Assembly (NCBI GenBank): GCA_902541215.1
Contig: CACBPV010000008.1
Location: 1 to 43,120 of the forward strand
Length of the DNA stretch: 43,120 nucleotides
Direction of reading: 5' to 3'
Source of the DNA: an uncultured Alphaproteobacteria bacterium
Lineage (GTDB): Bacteria; Pseudomonadota; Alphaproteobacteria; HIMB59; GCA-002718135
Below are positions 10,804 through 20,319 of the stretch, piece after piece; positions within the stretch are counted from its first letter, which is position 1, and the number at the start of each line of letters is the position of its first letter. Under the pieces are notes generated by a model. It was not told the DNA's origin and searched no databases. It saw only the letters and a list, made by a program, of their open reading frames with translations. Made by a program: the position numbers and the translations under genes.

Positions 10804-11389
10804 TAGTTTTATTATTATTATCTTCAACGATTTCAAGCTCTAAAATTGAATGAAGTTTTTTATAAAAATCACCTAAATTTTTTGTTTCCAAAAGAACCTG
10901 TTTTTCAATGTCACTAAAAGGGGATATCATTGCTATAAACTTTATAATTTGATTAAAATCAATATTTTGAATTTCTTCTAAGTTTAAGTTAATTTTTTTG
11001 ACTTTAATATATTGGCTATACTTATCTAAAAGATTATTTTTTTGTTTTTCATTTATAATGTTTTTATCTTCCTCAAAATACAACATTTCAGCATCAACCA
11101 GTCTAAACTTATATTTTTTTTCTAACTCTTTCTTAACTTTGAAACAATTAATACCCTGTAGACTAATTAAATATCGTCCATCTGTTGTTTCACTAAAACT
11201 ATGAATTTTTCCAATGCAACCAATATTATAAAGTTTATTTTTTTCATCAGACTGTATCATCCCTATGCACCTTTCCTTTGAAAGAGCGTAGTCAACCATC
11301 TCAATATATCTTTTTTCAAATATATTTAGAGGCAAGCTTGTTCCCGGAAAAAGGACGGCGCCGTTTAGAGGAAAAATAGGGATTTCCAT
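10796..11389 (-). CDS. Lon substrate-binding (LON N-terminal) domain protein
   Basis: IPIFPLNGAVLFPGTSLPLNIFEKRYIEMVDYAL. Confidence 0.85.
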   Translation of the reverse strand: MEIPIFPLNGAVLFPGTSLPLNIFEKRYIEMVDYALSKERCIGMIQSDEKNKLYNIGCIGKIHSFSETTDGRYLISLQGINCFKVKKELEKKYKFRLVDAEMLYFEEDKNIINEKQKNNLLDKYSQYIKVKKINLNLEEIQNIDFNQIIKFIAMISPFSDIEKQVLLETKNLGDFYKKLHSILELEIVEDNNNKTIN

Positions 11390-11390
11390 G

Positions 11391-12257
11391 TTATGAAAAA
11401 ATTAATTGTGAAAGTTTTTTTCTATACTGAATTGTAACTTGATCAGTATTTCCAAGTACACTAAAAAATTCTACCATCTTATTTTTTATACTATCCTTGT
11501 TTTTTGGATAATTTTTTAGAAGCAAATCCATTCCATTTTCATATTCTTTCATTGAAAAATATTTATCTGATATTTCTAATATTAAATCTATATTATCTGG
11601 TTCATTCTCAAGCTTAACAAGCAACTCATTAATATTTGGTCCGGATGTATTATTTTTCACAATTTCCATTTTTTTTAAAACCTGTTTAACTGCAGCCTTT
11701 TCTTGGACATCTTTTTCTAATGAGCTGATGAACACTTCAACCTCTTCAAATTGTTTAAGCTCGATCAAACACTCTAAATAAAAACAAATCCCTTTAATTT
11801 CACCTGAGTTTTTAGAAATAAATTCTAGAAGAGTGTCTTTAGTTTCTTCAAACTTATTTTCAGCCATGGCACTTTCTATTTCATTATAAAATTCAGTGAA
11901 GTCTTCATTAATTTTAGATCCTAAGCATTTTTCAATAAATTCAATAATCTGACCTTCAGGAATAACGCCCTGAAATGCATTAACAATTTGTTTATCTTTG
12001 AATGCATAGACTGTAGGAATTGATTGAATTCTTAATTGCGCAGCAATTTGTTGATTTTCATCTATATTAATTTTTACTAAGGTGATTTTATCTTCTAGTT
12101 TTGATATTATTTTTTCTAAAATTGGTGTTAATTGTTTACAAGGACCACACCAAGGAGCCCAAAAATCAACAACAATTAATTTACTTTCACTTGCCTCAAT
12201 TACCTGATCATTAAACTCTGTTTCAGTAACATCGATTATATTTGAATTTTCACTCAT
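11391..12257 (-). CDS. Thioredoxin-domain protein with TPR-like C-terminus (YbbN/CnoX-like)
   Basis: VVDFWAPWCGPCKQLTP followed by ~180 aa helical domain. Confidence 0.9.
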   Translation of the reverse strand: MSENSNIIDVTETEFNDQVIEASESKLIVVDFWAPWCGPCKQLTPILEKIISKLEDKITLVKINIDENQQIAAQLRIQSIPTVYAFKDKQIVNAFQGVIPEGQIIEFIEKCLGSKINEDFTEFYNEIESAMAENKFEETKDTLLEFISKNSGEIKGICFYLECLIELKQFEEVEVFISSLEKDVQEKAAVKQVLKKMEIVKNNTSGPNINELLVKLENEPDNIDLILEISDKYFSMKEYENGMDLLLKNYPKNKDSIKNKMVEFFSVLGNTDQVTIQYRKKLSQLIFS

Positions 12258-12766
12258 AAAGATTTGACTATACTATAACTATCTAGAGAAAAAATATGAA
12301 TTTTTTTATTATTTTCAAGGAGGAAGTTTACAAACTCTGAAGTCTTTATACTTATAGTTGAGGTATTAATTAGCGGGTGAAAGTTAATTATTTCACTGTT
12401 AAAAAGTTTTTCATCTAAGTAAAATTTAACAACATTATCTTTATCGTTAAGAAGAGCAAATGGTGAGACTGATCCTGGTTTTATACCTAAAAATTGTTCT
12501 AAATATTCAGCATTAGCAAATGATAAATTCTTCGCATCGATAGATTTAGAAAATTGCTTTAAATCAACCCTTGCATTTTCATCACAACTAAAAAGAAAAA
12601 AATTATTTTTTTTATTTTTTAAAAATAAATTTTTTGTATGTGACCCTATAATTTCACCTCTTAGATTTTCAGAATCTTCAACAGTAAACAGAGGATCATG
12701 ATCATGAATTTGAAAATCTTTATTTTTTACACTAAGTAATTCAAATAAATCTGTCTTTGTAAGCAT
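12254..12766 (-). CDS. YbaK/ProX-type aminoacyl-tRNA deacylase domain protein
   Basis: GEIIGSHTKNLFLKNKKN, LSFANAEYLEQFLGIKPGSVSPFALLND. Confidence 0.85.
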   Translation of the reverse strand: MLTKTDLFELLSVKNKDFQIHDHDPLFTVEDSENLRGEIIGSHTKNLFLKNKKNNFFLFSCDENARVDLKQFSKSIDAKNLSFANAEYLEQFLGIKPGSVSPFALLNDKDNVVKFYLDEKLFNSEIINFHPLINTSTISIKTSEFVNFLLENNKKIHIFSLDSYSIVKSL

Positions 12767-12823
12767 AAATAATATTATATTTATTAAGAAATAAGGTATT
12801 TAAATACAATTACAAAATTAACA

Positions 12824-14299
12824 ATGGGAAAAAAAGCAGTAGTTATAGGAAGTGGTTTTGGAGGTATTGCGATTAGTTTAAGATTAAAAAAATTAGGCTA
12901 TGATACAACAATTATTGAAAAACTAGACGAGCTTGGAGGAAGAGCAAGAGTTTTTGAAGTGAATGGATTTAAACATGATGCTGGACCAACGGTCATAACA
13001 GCACCATTTCTTTTTGATGAATTATTTAGTTTGTTTGGAAAAAAAAGAGAAGATTATTTGAATTTTGTTCCTCTTGAACCTTGGTATAGGTATTATTTTC
13101 ATGACGGTAAAACATTTGATTATTGTTCTACAGTCGAAAAAACTAACATAGAAATTAGTAAATTTGATAAGAAAGATATAAAAGGGTATTATAAACTTTT
13201 AAATCAATCAAAAAAAATATTTGATGTAGGTTTTACACAATTAGCTGACAAACCATTTATTTCTTTTTTTAAAATGTTAGGAGTTATTCCTAATTTGATA
13301 ATTTTGAAAAGTTATTTCACAGTATCCCAGCTTGTAAATAGATATCTTAAAAATCCATATCTTAGAAAAGCATTTTCAATTCATCCACTTTTAGTTGGAG
13401 GCGACCCACACACAACAACATCTATTTACGCTTTAATTCATTATTTAGAGAGAAAATGGGGAGTATTTTTTTGTATGGGTGGAACTGGTAAAATCGTATC
13501 TGAATTAAAACAATTAATGATTGATTGTGGTATTAAAATTAAAACAAATACAGAAGCAAAAGAATTTATTGTTGAAAATAATAGTATTACTAAAATATTA
13601 ACAAACAATGAAGAAATTTCTAACATAGACTTAGTTGTTTGTAATGCTGATCCACCCATGGTTTACTCCAAACTTTTAAAAAAACAAAATTTAAGAAGAC
13701 CTGTATTAAAAGAAAAAAACTTACTGTATTCAATGGGGCTTTTTGTTCTTTTCTTTGGTACGAAAAAACAATACCACAAAGTTGCTCATCATACTATTTG
13801 GATGACTGAAAGATTTAAATCTTTACTTCATGATATATTTAAAAATAAAATTTTATCTGACGATTTCTCCTTATACATTCACAGACCTACTGCAACAGAC
13901 AAGTCGTTTGCTCCAGAAGGTTGTGATAGTTTTTATGTTCTATGCCCAGTGCCTAATTTACAAGGCAAAATTGACTGGGATGTTGAATCTGAAAACCTTA
14001 AAAATAAAATAGTTAAAGAATTATCACAAACAATTATGCCAGATTTAGAAAATAGTATTACAGATGTTTTTTGGATGAATCCTAAAGATTTTAAAAATGA
14101 TTACAATTCTATGCACGGAGCTGGTTTTTCTATAGCTCCTATCTTTACACAGTCAGCTTGGTTTAGGTATCACAATAAAGATAAAAAAATTAAAAACCTA
14201 TATTTTTCAGCGGCTGGATCTCATCCAGGCGCTGGAATACCAGGAGTTCTTTCATCAGCTAAAGTTGTTGAAAATATAATAAAAGCTGAATTAAATTAA
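12824..14299 (+). CDS. crtI: Phytoene desaturase
   Basis: VIGSGFGGIAISLRLKKLGYDTTIIEKLDELGGRARVFE; C-terminal GSHPGAGIPGVLSSAK. Confidence 0.95.
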   Translation: MGKKAVVIGSGFGGIAISLRLKKLGYDTTIIEKLDELGGRARVFEVNGFKHDAGPTVITAPFLFDELFSLFGKKREDYLNFVPLEPWYRYYFHDGKTFDYCSTVEKTNIEISKFDKKDIKGYYKLLNQSKKIFDVGFTQLADKPFISFFKMLGVIPNLIILKSYFTVSQLVNRYLKNPYLRKAFSIHPLLVGGDPHTTTSIYALIHYLERKWGVFFCMGGTGKIVSELKQLMIDCGIKIKTNTEAKEFIVENNSITKILTNNEEISNIDLVVCNADPPMVYSKLLKKQNLRRPVLKEKNLLYSMGLFVLFFGTKKQYHKVAHHTIWMTERFKSLLHDIFKNKILSDDFSLYIHRPTATDKSFAPEGCDSFYVLCPVPNLQGKIDWDVESENLKNKIVKELSQTIMPDLENSITDVFWMNPKDFKNDYNSMHGAGFSIAPIFTQSAWFRYHNKDKKIKNLYFSAAGSHPGAGIPGVLSSAKVVENIIKAELN

Positions 14300-14301
14300 T
14301 A

Positions 14302-15183
14302 ATGATTGATTTAAAGCTCAATTCATCTGTTGATCTTAAAAAGGAAGGTAAAAGTTTTTATTGGGCAAGTTTTTTTTTACCAAAAAGTTATAAAAAAAAT
14401 GCTGGTACTCTTTATTCAATTTGTAGATATTTTGATGATATTGCTGATAAATATAGCGAAGATCAAACTATCTATCTCAAAAATTCTATTGAAGAAATAA
14501 AGACAAATAAAAATAATAAAATAAATATTTTTTTGCAAAAAAACAAAATTAATAATTTAATTTTTATAGATTTAATTGAGGGATTAATTTTGGATCAGAA
14601 AAAATTAAGAATTCAAAACAAAGAAGAACTTATAAAATACTCTTATCATGTTGCAGGTACTGTTGGATTAATGATGTCTAAAATTATAGGAGTAAAACAT
14701 GAAGAGGCTGCACAATCCGCAATTGATTTAGGTATTGGAATGCAGCTAACAAATATAGCACGTGATGTTTATGAAGATTCTAAAATGAAAAGAATATATT
14801 TACCTGCTAATTGGATACCTAATATATCATTAAAAAATTTAACTGATCTTCATGACAATAGTTCAGAAAATGATAAAAGAATATCAAATGCAATTCATGA
14901 AGTAATAAACCTTTCAGATAAGTTTTATGAAAATGGTTTTGCTGGTTTAAAATATATCCCTCTATCTACCAGACTAGGTATATTCATCGCAGCTAACATT
15001 TATAGAGGTATAGGTATTAAGATAAAATCTAATAAAAAAAAATATTTAAGAGAAAGAGTATATTTAAATTTATTAGAAAAATCTTTAATTACAGTTAAAT
15101 CAATTTTACTTTTTATTTTTATACCTTTAATGAAATATCGTTATCAAAAAATTAGAGATAATCTCCCAAATGAAAATTTATAA
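14302..15183 (+). CDS. crtB: Phytoene synthase
   Basis: SFYWASFFLPK, YSICRYFDDIADK, GIGMQLTNIARDVYEDSKMKRIYLP. Confidence 0.95.
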   Translation: MIDLKLNSSVDLKKEGKSFYWASFFLPKSYKKNAGTLYSICRYFDDIADKYSEDQTIYLKNSIEEIKTNKNNKINIFLQKNKINNLIFIDLIEGLILDQKKLRIQNKEELIKYSYHVAGTVGLMMSKIIGVKHEEAAQSAIDLGIGMQLTNIARDVYEDSKMKRIYLPANWIPNISLKNLTDLHDNSSENDKRISNAIHEVINLSDKFYENGFAGLKYIPLSTRLGIFIAANIYRGIGIKIKSNKKKYLRERVYLNLLEKSLITVKSILLFIFIPLMKYRYQKIRDNLPNENL

Positions 15184-16252
15184 AGCTGCAATAATTGGCT
15201 TAGGCCCTAGTGGTTTAGCAGTAAATAAAATTCTTTATGGAGAGGATAATAATGAAATTATTGCATTTGAAAACGACGATATAAATAAAAGAGATAATTT
15301 TTTTGGTTTTTGGTTAACAGATTGGATGAGACCTTTTGAAAACATTATTGAAAAAAAATGGTACGAGTGGACTGTAGGAAACAAAAATACAGCTGTAACA
15401 CATACAAGTATTGATAAACCTTATTGTGTAATTAGCTTTAAAACTTGGAAAAACTTCTGCTTAAAAACAAAAAATAATTTAGAAATAAAAAATAAAAAAG
15501 TTGTTCGATATTTTTCTCAACAAAATTTTTTTAAAATAATAACAGCAGATAACAAAGAATATTATGCTGAAAAAATATATGACTCACGATCTTCAAAAGA
15601 AAAAAAGGGTGAGTTACTTCAACATTTTTTTGGAATTAATATTACTGTAGCAGATAATACTTTTAATGAAAAAAAACTAACTTTGATGCATTTTACGAAA
15701 GAAAATAATATTTTACATTTCATATATATCTTACCATTTAGTCATAATAAGGCACTTGTTGAATCAACAGTATTTTCAAAAGAAGTTTTTCACAGTTCTT
15801 GGTACAGAGAAAAAATTAATGATTATTTAAAGCAAAAAAATATCATTGAATTTAATGAGCAGAGAATTGAAAGAGGAGTAATACCAATGTTTTTTGCTGA
15901 AGAAAAAAAATCAGCTAATTCAAACGTTTTCAACATTGGTATCAGAGGCGGCGCATGCAAGCCATCAACTGGATATGCCTTTTCATTTCTTATAAAACAA
16001 ATCCAATTATTAAAAAAATCTAATAAAAACCATGTTAATATCCATAAGTTTTTAGAAAGAAAAATGGATAAAATTTTTATAAATTTTTTAAAAAATAACA
16101 GAGAAGATGGACAGTCTTTTATTAAACTTGCATCTAATTTAAATGGAAATGAATTTCAAAGTTTTATGATGGGTGAATCAAATTTACTAACTAAGCTAAA
16201 AATTATAAAAAGTATGCCTAAGTTGCCTTTTATTAAAGAACTATTTAAATAA
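15170..16252 (+). CDS. crtY: Lycopene beta-cyclase
   Basis: N-terminal dinucleotide-binding AAIIGLGPSGLAVNKIL, GIRGGACKPSTGYAFSFL; position in crtI-B-Y-blh operon. Confidence 0.9.
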   Translation: MKIYKAAIIGLGPSGLAVNKILYGEDNNEIIAFENDDINKRDNFFGFWLTDWMRPFENIIEKKWYEWTVGNKNTAVTHTSIDKPYCVISFKTWKNFCLKTKNNLEIKNKKVVRYFSQQNFFKIITADNKEYYAEKIYDSRSSKEKKGELLQHFFGINITVADNTFNEKKLTLMHFTKENNILHFIYILPFSHNKALVESTVFSKEVFHSSWYREKINDYLKQKNIIEFNEQRIERGVIPMFFAEEKKSANSNVFNIGIRGGACKPSTGYAFSFLIKQIQLLKKSNKNHVNIHKFLERKMDKIFINFLKNNREDGQSFIKLASNLNGNEFQSFMMGESNLLTKLKIIKSMPKLPFIKELFK

Positions 16253-16253
16253 T

Positions 16254-17072
16254 ATGTTAGCCGATCTTACAATTTTAAATATTATTTCTTTTTTATTAAT
16301 TTTTTTTATTGGTCTTCCACATGGTTCATTTGATGGTGCAGTTGCTTCATTAGTAGGCTTTAACAACAGAATTCAATTTTTACTATTTGTACTTTACTAC
16401 CTAATTTTGTTCTCTCTGGTAATTTTATTTTGGCTATATTTTCCTATTATTGCCTTAATTATTTTTATCATAATGACTATTGCTCATTTTGGATTATGTG
16501 ATTGGACAAATTTTAAAATAAATAAATACAAGTATTCAGTAAGTTTTACTTATGGAATGACTGTTATTTTTGGAATTATATTCTTTAACGAAAATCAATC
16601 TTTTTTAATATTTGAATATCTTACAAACAATAATATTTATATATTTCAAAAATATTTTTTTATACCATATTTTTTAACATCCTTATCTATAATATACTTT
16701 ATTTATCTTTCTTTCTTTGAAAAGAAATTACGAAAAGGAATTATTGAAATATTTTTTCTTTTACTTATTTTTTATTTTTTTGATCCACTACTAAGTTTTT
16801 CAATGTATTTTTGTTTTTTTCATACTTATAAACATCTAAAACATTTGATAAATAATGTTTATTTAAATTTGGCTAATAAATACTTTGTTATTTACTCAAC
16901 ATTAATTTTTACAGTAATTTCATGGATTGCTGGTCTAGGAATTGTTTATTATTTGGTTCAAAATTTATCACTATATGAATCGATATTAAAAGTAATTTTC
17001 ATCGGACTTGCCGCCTTAACTCTTCCTCATATGTTACTTGTTGATATTGTATATAGAAGGAAATTCAAATAA
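16254..17072 (+). CDS. blh: Beta-carotene 15,15'-dioxygenase, Brp/Blh family
   Basis: GLPHGSFDGAVA, MTIAHFGLCDW, FFHTYKHLKH, LPHMLLVD in a multi-TM protein. Confidence 0.95.
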   Translation: MLADLTILNIISFLLIFFIGLPHGSFDGAVASLVGFNNRIQFLLFVLYYLILFSLVILFWLYFPIIALIIFIIMTIAHFGLCDWTNFKINKYKYSVSFTYGMTVIFGIIFFNENQSFLIFEYLTNNNIYIFQKYFFIPYFLTSLSIIYFIYLSFFEKKLRKGIIEIFFLLLIFYFFDPLLSFSMYFCFFHTYKHLKHLINNVYLNLANKYFVIYSTLIFTVISWIAGLGIVYYLVQNLSLYESILKVIFIGLAALTLPHMLLVDIVYRRKFK

Positions 17073-17126
17073 ATCATTTTGTCAAATATTGACTTATAAA
17101 TTCAAAATGGTAATTGTGTAAATTAT

Positions 17127-17201
17127 GCGGGCGTAGCTCAGGGGTAGAGCGCAACCTTGCCAAGGTTGAAGTCGAGGGTTCGAATCCCTTCGCCCGCTCC
17201 A
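17127..17201 (+). tRNA. tRNA-Gly (anticodon GCC), CCA encoded
   Basis: GCGGGCG TA GCTC..GAGC G CAACC TTGCCAA GGTTG ... GAGGG TTCGAAT CCCTT CGCCCGC T CCA; all stems pair. Confidence 0.97.
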
Positions 17202-17238
17202 ACAAAACTCCCAAAAACTGTAAAGTATATAAAAACAA

Positions 17239-17258
17239 GGGACACTAGCGGGACACTT
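17239..17258 (+). repeat. Arm-like direct repeat pair, cassette 1 left
   Basis: GGGACACTAGCGGGACACTT; GGGAC at 17239 and 17250, 11 bp apart. Confidence 0.8.
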
Positions 17259-17306
17259 AAAGTTAAATTTACTTAATTTTAAATTGATTAATGTTACAAT
17301 TATAAA

Positions 17307-18344
17307 ATGAAATTTTTACTTGGTTTTGTGATTATAATATTGTCACTTAGCCTTAATGCTAATGACCCAAAACTTTGTTCAATTAATGATGGAGAAAAGT
17401 ATCGAGTATCACCTTCTTGTGGTCAGTCAACTGGAGAAAAAATTGCTAATATTAGTGAGGCATATTGTATAAGTGCTCCTTTAAATTTTAGAAAAAGAAG
17501 TCCAGTACAAATAAAAGCAAATCAATTAAAAAAATATAAGGATTCATTTACAAGCAATTGGACCGATAATGAAACGTTACGGGGTTTGAATTTTGATAAT
17601 ATCAAAATGAAGTGTGATTATTTAATAACCTTAAAACAAAAAAATGATTATGTAGTTTGCTCAAACAAATCAACAAAAAATGGTAGAGAGAAATGTTTCA
17701 ACAACAATGGCCTTTATATAAATAATTTTATTTCTTTGCGTGTAGCTGAAATGCTTAACATTCAAAATAATAAATTCATTACACTTAAAGCTTCAAATAA
17801 AACTGAAAACGAAAATAAGGAAACAACTTATATTACTGAAGTAAACCAAAATAAAAAAACAATCAAAACTGATACTAATTTGAATCCAAGCTCACAAATA
17901 GTAACTCAAGTTTTAAGTAAAGATAAAATAAAAGAAGAGTTAAAATATTATAAAGAACTATTTGACGAAGAATTAATTGAAAAATCCGAATATGATGAGT
18001 TAAGAAAAGCACTTCTTGCTGGAATAAAAGAAGGATCGGTTACAAAAACAATAATAATGAATAAACCACAAGATGTTTTTATAAATTCTCAAAGTGACAT
18101 AACTAAACTCGAAGAGCAACTTAAACTGGAACAAAGAAAAGTTAAAGCAATGGAAGATCAAGCAGCTGCAACCAAAAACAACAATGCAATTATAAAAAAA
18201 CAACAAAGTAATAAAGCTTGGGGTGCAATTATGGGTTTGGGGTTAAATATGATGACTGGTAATATTGGACCGGGATCAAACCAAAGGCAAACTAATTGTT
18301 ATGGTACTGGTAGTGGCTTTAATTGCACGTCTTACGACTGGTAG
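17307..18344 (+). CDS. Secreted protein with SHOCT-like motif, unknown function (cassette 1 cargo)
   Basis: Signal peptide MKFLLGFVIIILSLSLNAN; EELKYYKELFDEELIEKSEYDELRKALLAG resembles SHOCT. Confidence 0.75.
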   Translation: MKFLLGFVIIILSLSLNANDPKLCSINDGEKYRVSPSCGQSTGEKIANISEAYCISAPLNFRKRSPVQIKANQLKKYKDSFTSNWTDNETLRGLNFDNIKMKCDYLITLKQKNDYVVCSNKSTKNGREKCFNNNGLYINNFISLRVAEMLNIQNNKFITLKASNKTENENKETTYITEVNQNKKTIKTDTNLNPSSQIVTQVLSKDKIKEELKYYKELFDEELIEKSEYDELRKALLAGIKEGSVTKTIIMNKPQDVFINSQSDITKLEEQLKLEQRKVKAMEDQAAATKNNNAIIKKQQSNKAWGAIMGLGLNMMTGNIGPGSNQRQTNCYGTGSGFNCTSYDW

Positions 18345-18359
18345 ACTTAAGTAATTTGT

Positions 18360-18417
18360 GAGTTGCCCCATTGCCGGTTTTCAAGACCGGTGCTTTCAAC
18401 CGCTCAGCCATCTCTCT
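18360..18417 (-). pseudogene. 5' fragment of tRNA-Ser(TGA)
   Basis: Reverse complement gives AGAGAGATGGCTGAGCGGTTGAAAGCACCGGTCTTGAAAACCGGCAATGGGGCAACTC then diverges; no T-arm or 3' acceptor. Confidence 0.85.
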
Positions 18418-18421
18418 TTGC

Positions 18422-18441
18422 GGGACAGTAGCGGGACACTT
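18422..18441 (+). repeat. Arm-like direct repeat pair, cassette 1 right
   Basis: GGGACAGTAGCGGGACACTT; one mismatch to the left-end pair; 11-bp spacing. Confidence 0.8.
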
Positions 18442-18505
18442 GGTTTACAAAACATTAAATTATGTTATTTAAAACTTAAGAAAAGGTTAAGGTAATTCGT
18501 ACTCG

Positions 18506-18556
18506 GCAACCTTGCCAAGGTTGAAGTCGAGGGTTCGAATCCCTTCGCCCGCTCCA
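18506..18556 (+). repeat. Displaced 51-bp tRNA-Gly 3' fragment, copy 1
   Basis: Identical to 17151-17201. Confidence 0.98.
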
Positions 18557-18602
18557 TGTTTTCTCCCGAAAATTGAATCATGAAGCGTCGAAGAAATCGT
18601 TA

Positions 18603-18623
18603 AGTAGCCCTTGCGTAGCAAAT
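18603..18623 (+). repeat. Arm-like direct repeat pair, cassette 2 left
   Basis: AGTAGCCCTTGCGTAGCAAAT; GTAGC at 18604 and 18615, 11 bp apart. Confidence 0.55.
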
Positions 18624-18640
18624 AGGTTAATCTTTTATAT

Positions 18641-18901
18641 TTATTTTTGAATAAATCTTTTCATAGTATCAAAAACAACACCATGCTTTTCAGCCTCATT
18701 TTTCACTTCATCTGAACTAAGTACTTTGTCCATTACTTCTTCATCTAAAACATTAAAGCATATTGAAACGTGATTCGAATTTTCGGTATCTACAAAATCT
18801 ACAATATTATCAGCAAACTTTGAGAAAGTTTTTACTCTTTCATCATTAAAAGATAACCACTCATCAACATTTTTTACTTCATGACTAATTATTTGTAACA
18901 T
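18641..18901 (-). CDS. Small protein, possibly dimeric alpha/beta-barrel fold (cassette 2 cargo)
   Basis: Start moved from the ORF track to the internal ATG (MLQIISHEVKNVDEW...) because GGAGGT lies just upstream; fold is a guess. Confidence 0.65.
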   Translation of the reverse strand: MLQIISHEVKNVDEWLSFNDERVKTFSKFADNIVDFVDTENSNHVSICFNVLDEEVMDKVLSSDEVKNEAEKHGVVFDTMKRFIQK

Positions 18902-18991
18902 TTTACCTCCTTGATATTTATTAAAATCTATCAAATCAAATTATTATAAAAAAGTGTAATATTTAATATTATTTAGAAAAAGTATTTTTAA

Positions 18992-19015
18992 CTAGCCCCC
19001 AAGTAGTCCTGCAAA
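18992..19015 (+). repeat. Arm-like direct repeat pair, cassette 2 right
   Basis: CTAGCCCCCAAGTAGTCCTGCAAA; (C/G)TAG at 18992 and 19003, 11 bp apart; resembles the left-end pair. Confidence 0.5.
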
Positions 19016-19084
19016 TTTATATAAATTTATTTATTACAAATATTTTCTTAATATTTGGTCAATAATAAACAAGCAATATATTTG

Positions 19085-19135
19085 GCAACCTTGCCAAGGT
19101 TGAAGTCGAGGGTTCGAATCCCTTCGCCCGCTCCA
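19085..19135 (+). repeat. Displaced 51-bp tRNA-Gly 3' fragment, copy 2
   Basis: Identical to 17151-17201. Confidence 0.98.
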
Positions 19136-19180
19136 AGTAAACAGCCATTATTTTAGTTTCTTGTAACGCTGTAAAGTGAT

Positions 19181-19204
19181 CACGCGCCACTCACGCGTCA
19201 GTTT
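19181..19204 (+). repeat. Arm-like direct repeat pair, cassette 3 left
   Basis: CACGCGCCACTCACGCGTCAGTTT; CGCG at 19183 and 19194, 11 bp apart. Confidence 0.75.
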
Positions 19205-19252
19205 GTTGAAAAAATAATTTAAAATTTTATTAATTATGTTAATTTAATTAAT

Positions 19253-19867
19253 ATGTTTAATAAAAAAAACTACGCCATCATCTTATTAGCACTGTTATTT
19301 TCACTAAACTCAAGAGCTGGTTCATGGACTGATTGGAAAGAGGTTGATACTATTTCTTTTGTCCCAATTACTTTTACTGATATTAATGATGTTATAGGGA
19401 ATGGAACTTTTTATAGCTGGTATTCAGAAGGTAAATTGGATGCTGGAAAAATAGCTTATCAATACTGGACTGAAAACTATACTGAAAATGGATACTTACT
19501 AATAAACTTAGTTAAAATGCCTCCAAGTTTTGTAATTACGGGCAGTGGAAACGATAAAAAGTATATAAGAGATCAAGCTGAATTTATTTTAAACGTTGAA
19601 AGAAAAAATAATCCTCTAAAAGGTATTAGTAAAAAAGATATTGAAAGATACAGAGATGTTTACAATAATGTAGTACCATATGTATTTTTTGATTATGACA
19701 ATTCAGTATGTATTATAATTAAAAAAGGATATTACAGAGGTACGTCTGGATATGAAGAAGATGCTCGAGATGTTGAAACCCTTGTTGCTGTATTTTGCAA
19801 GCAAAACGGCACAATAGATCAAGCCTTTGCTCAGAGGTTAATTAATTCGATTGAAATAAAAAAATAA
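19253..19867 (+). CDS. Secreted protein of unknown function (cassette 3 cargo)
   Basis: 204-aa ORF with signal peptide MFNKKNYAIILLALLFSLNSRAG. Confidence 0.75.
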   Translation: MFNKKNYAIILLALLFSLNSRAGSWTDWKEVDTISFVPITFTDINDVIGNGTFYSWYSEGKLDAGKIAYQYWTENYTENGYLLINLVKMPPSFVITGSGNDKKYIRDQAEFILNVERKNNPLKGISKKDIERYRDVYNNVVPYVFFDYDNSVCIIIKKGYYRGTSGYEEDARDVETLVAVFCKQNGTIDQAFAQRLINSIEIKK

Positions 19868-19923
19868 ATAATTTCAATAATATATTTTTGATATTACTAA
19901 ACTATTATTTATTTTCTTATGAA

Positions 19924-19947
19924 TGCGCGTCAGCTACGCGTCAGTTG
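19924..19947 (+). repeat. Arm-like direct repeat pair, cassette 3 right
   Basis: TGCGCGTCAGCTACGCGTCAGTTG; CGCG at 19926 and 19937, 11 bp apart; shares ACGCGTCAGTT with the left end. Confidence 0.75.
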
Positions 19948-20013
19948 ATGTTTATTTTTTTCGTAAAAAATGATAATGTTTCATTAAGAAAAGGTGCTTC
20001 TCCATGGTAACGG

Positions 20014-20064
20014 GCAACCTTGCCAAGGTTGAAGTCGAGGGTTCGAATCCCTTCGCCCGCTCCA
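20014..20064 (+). repeat. Displaced 51-bp tRNA-Gly 3' fragment, copy 3
   Basis: Identical to 17151-17201. Confidence 0.98.
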
Positions 20065-20111
20065 ATAAATCTCCCAAAAAAATAATTTTTTTTCTTTTTT
20101 AGTCTTTTTAC

Positions 20112-20132
20112 GTCCCACATATGTCCCACTTA
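20112..20132 (+). repeat. Arm-like direct repeat pair, cassette 4 left
   Basis: GTCCCACATATGTCCCACTTA; GTCCCA at 20112 and 20123, 11 bp apart. Confidence 0.8.
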
Positions 20133-20319
20133 GAACGCTTTGGGGCAAGTTGGGGACACTTTATATATAAAATGACACAACGCATTAATTTTATAAAAAA
20201 ATTATACCTAATTTTGTTACCAGATATAAACTTTTAAAAATACTAATTAAATTTATTAAAAAAAATAAATATTTAAATTTGTAATATTAAATTAAAATTA
20301 TTTTTCTAAAAATTTTTTA

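Larger units (their letters stand above)
17202..18556. mobile_element. Cassette 1 (SHOCT-like cargo)
   Basis: Bounded by tRNA-Gly and the first displaced 51-bp copy; gggacactagcgggacactt (17239-17258) and gggacagtagcgggacactt (18422-18441) at its ends. Confidence 0.75.
18557..19135. mobile_element. Cassette 2 (small barrel-like cargo)
   Basis: Interval between displaced copies 1 and 2, with GTAGC-type repeat pairs at both ends. Confidence 0.65.
19136..20064. mobile_element. Cassette 3 (secreted unknown cargo)
   Basis: Interval between displaced copies 2 and 3, with CGCG-type repeat pairs at both ends. Confidence 0.7.

Noticed and set aside
17089-17116. Sigma70-like promoter (TTGACT - 16 bp - TAATTG) for tRNA-Gly
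   Set aside because: Plausible -35 and position, but the -10 is weak and the background is very AT-rich; not listed as a feature.
19941-20129. 62-aa minus ORF containing GAGEGIRTLDFNLGKVAR
   Set aside because: Antisense translation through the tRNA-Gly fragment; GAGEGIRTLD is a familiar spurious tRNA-derived peptide.
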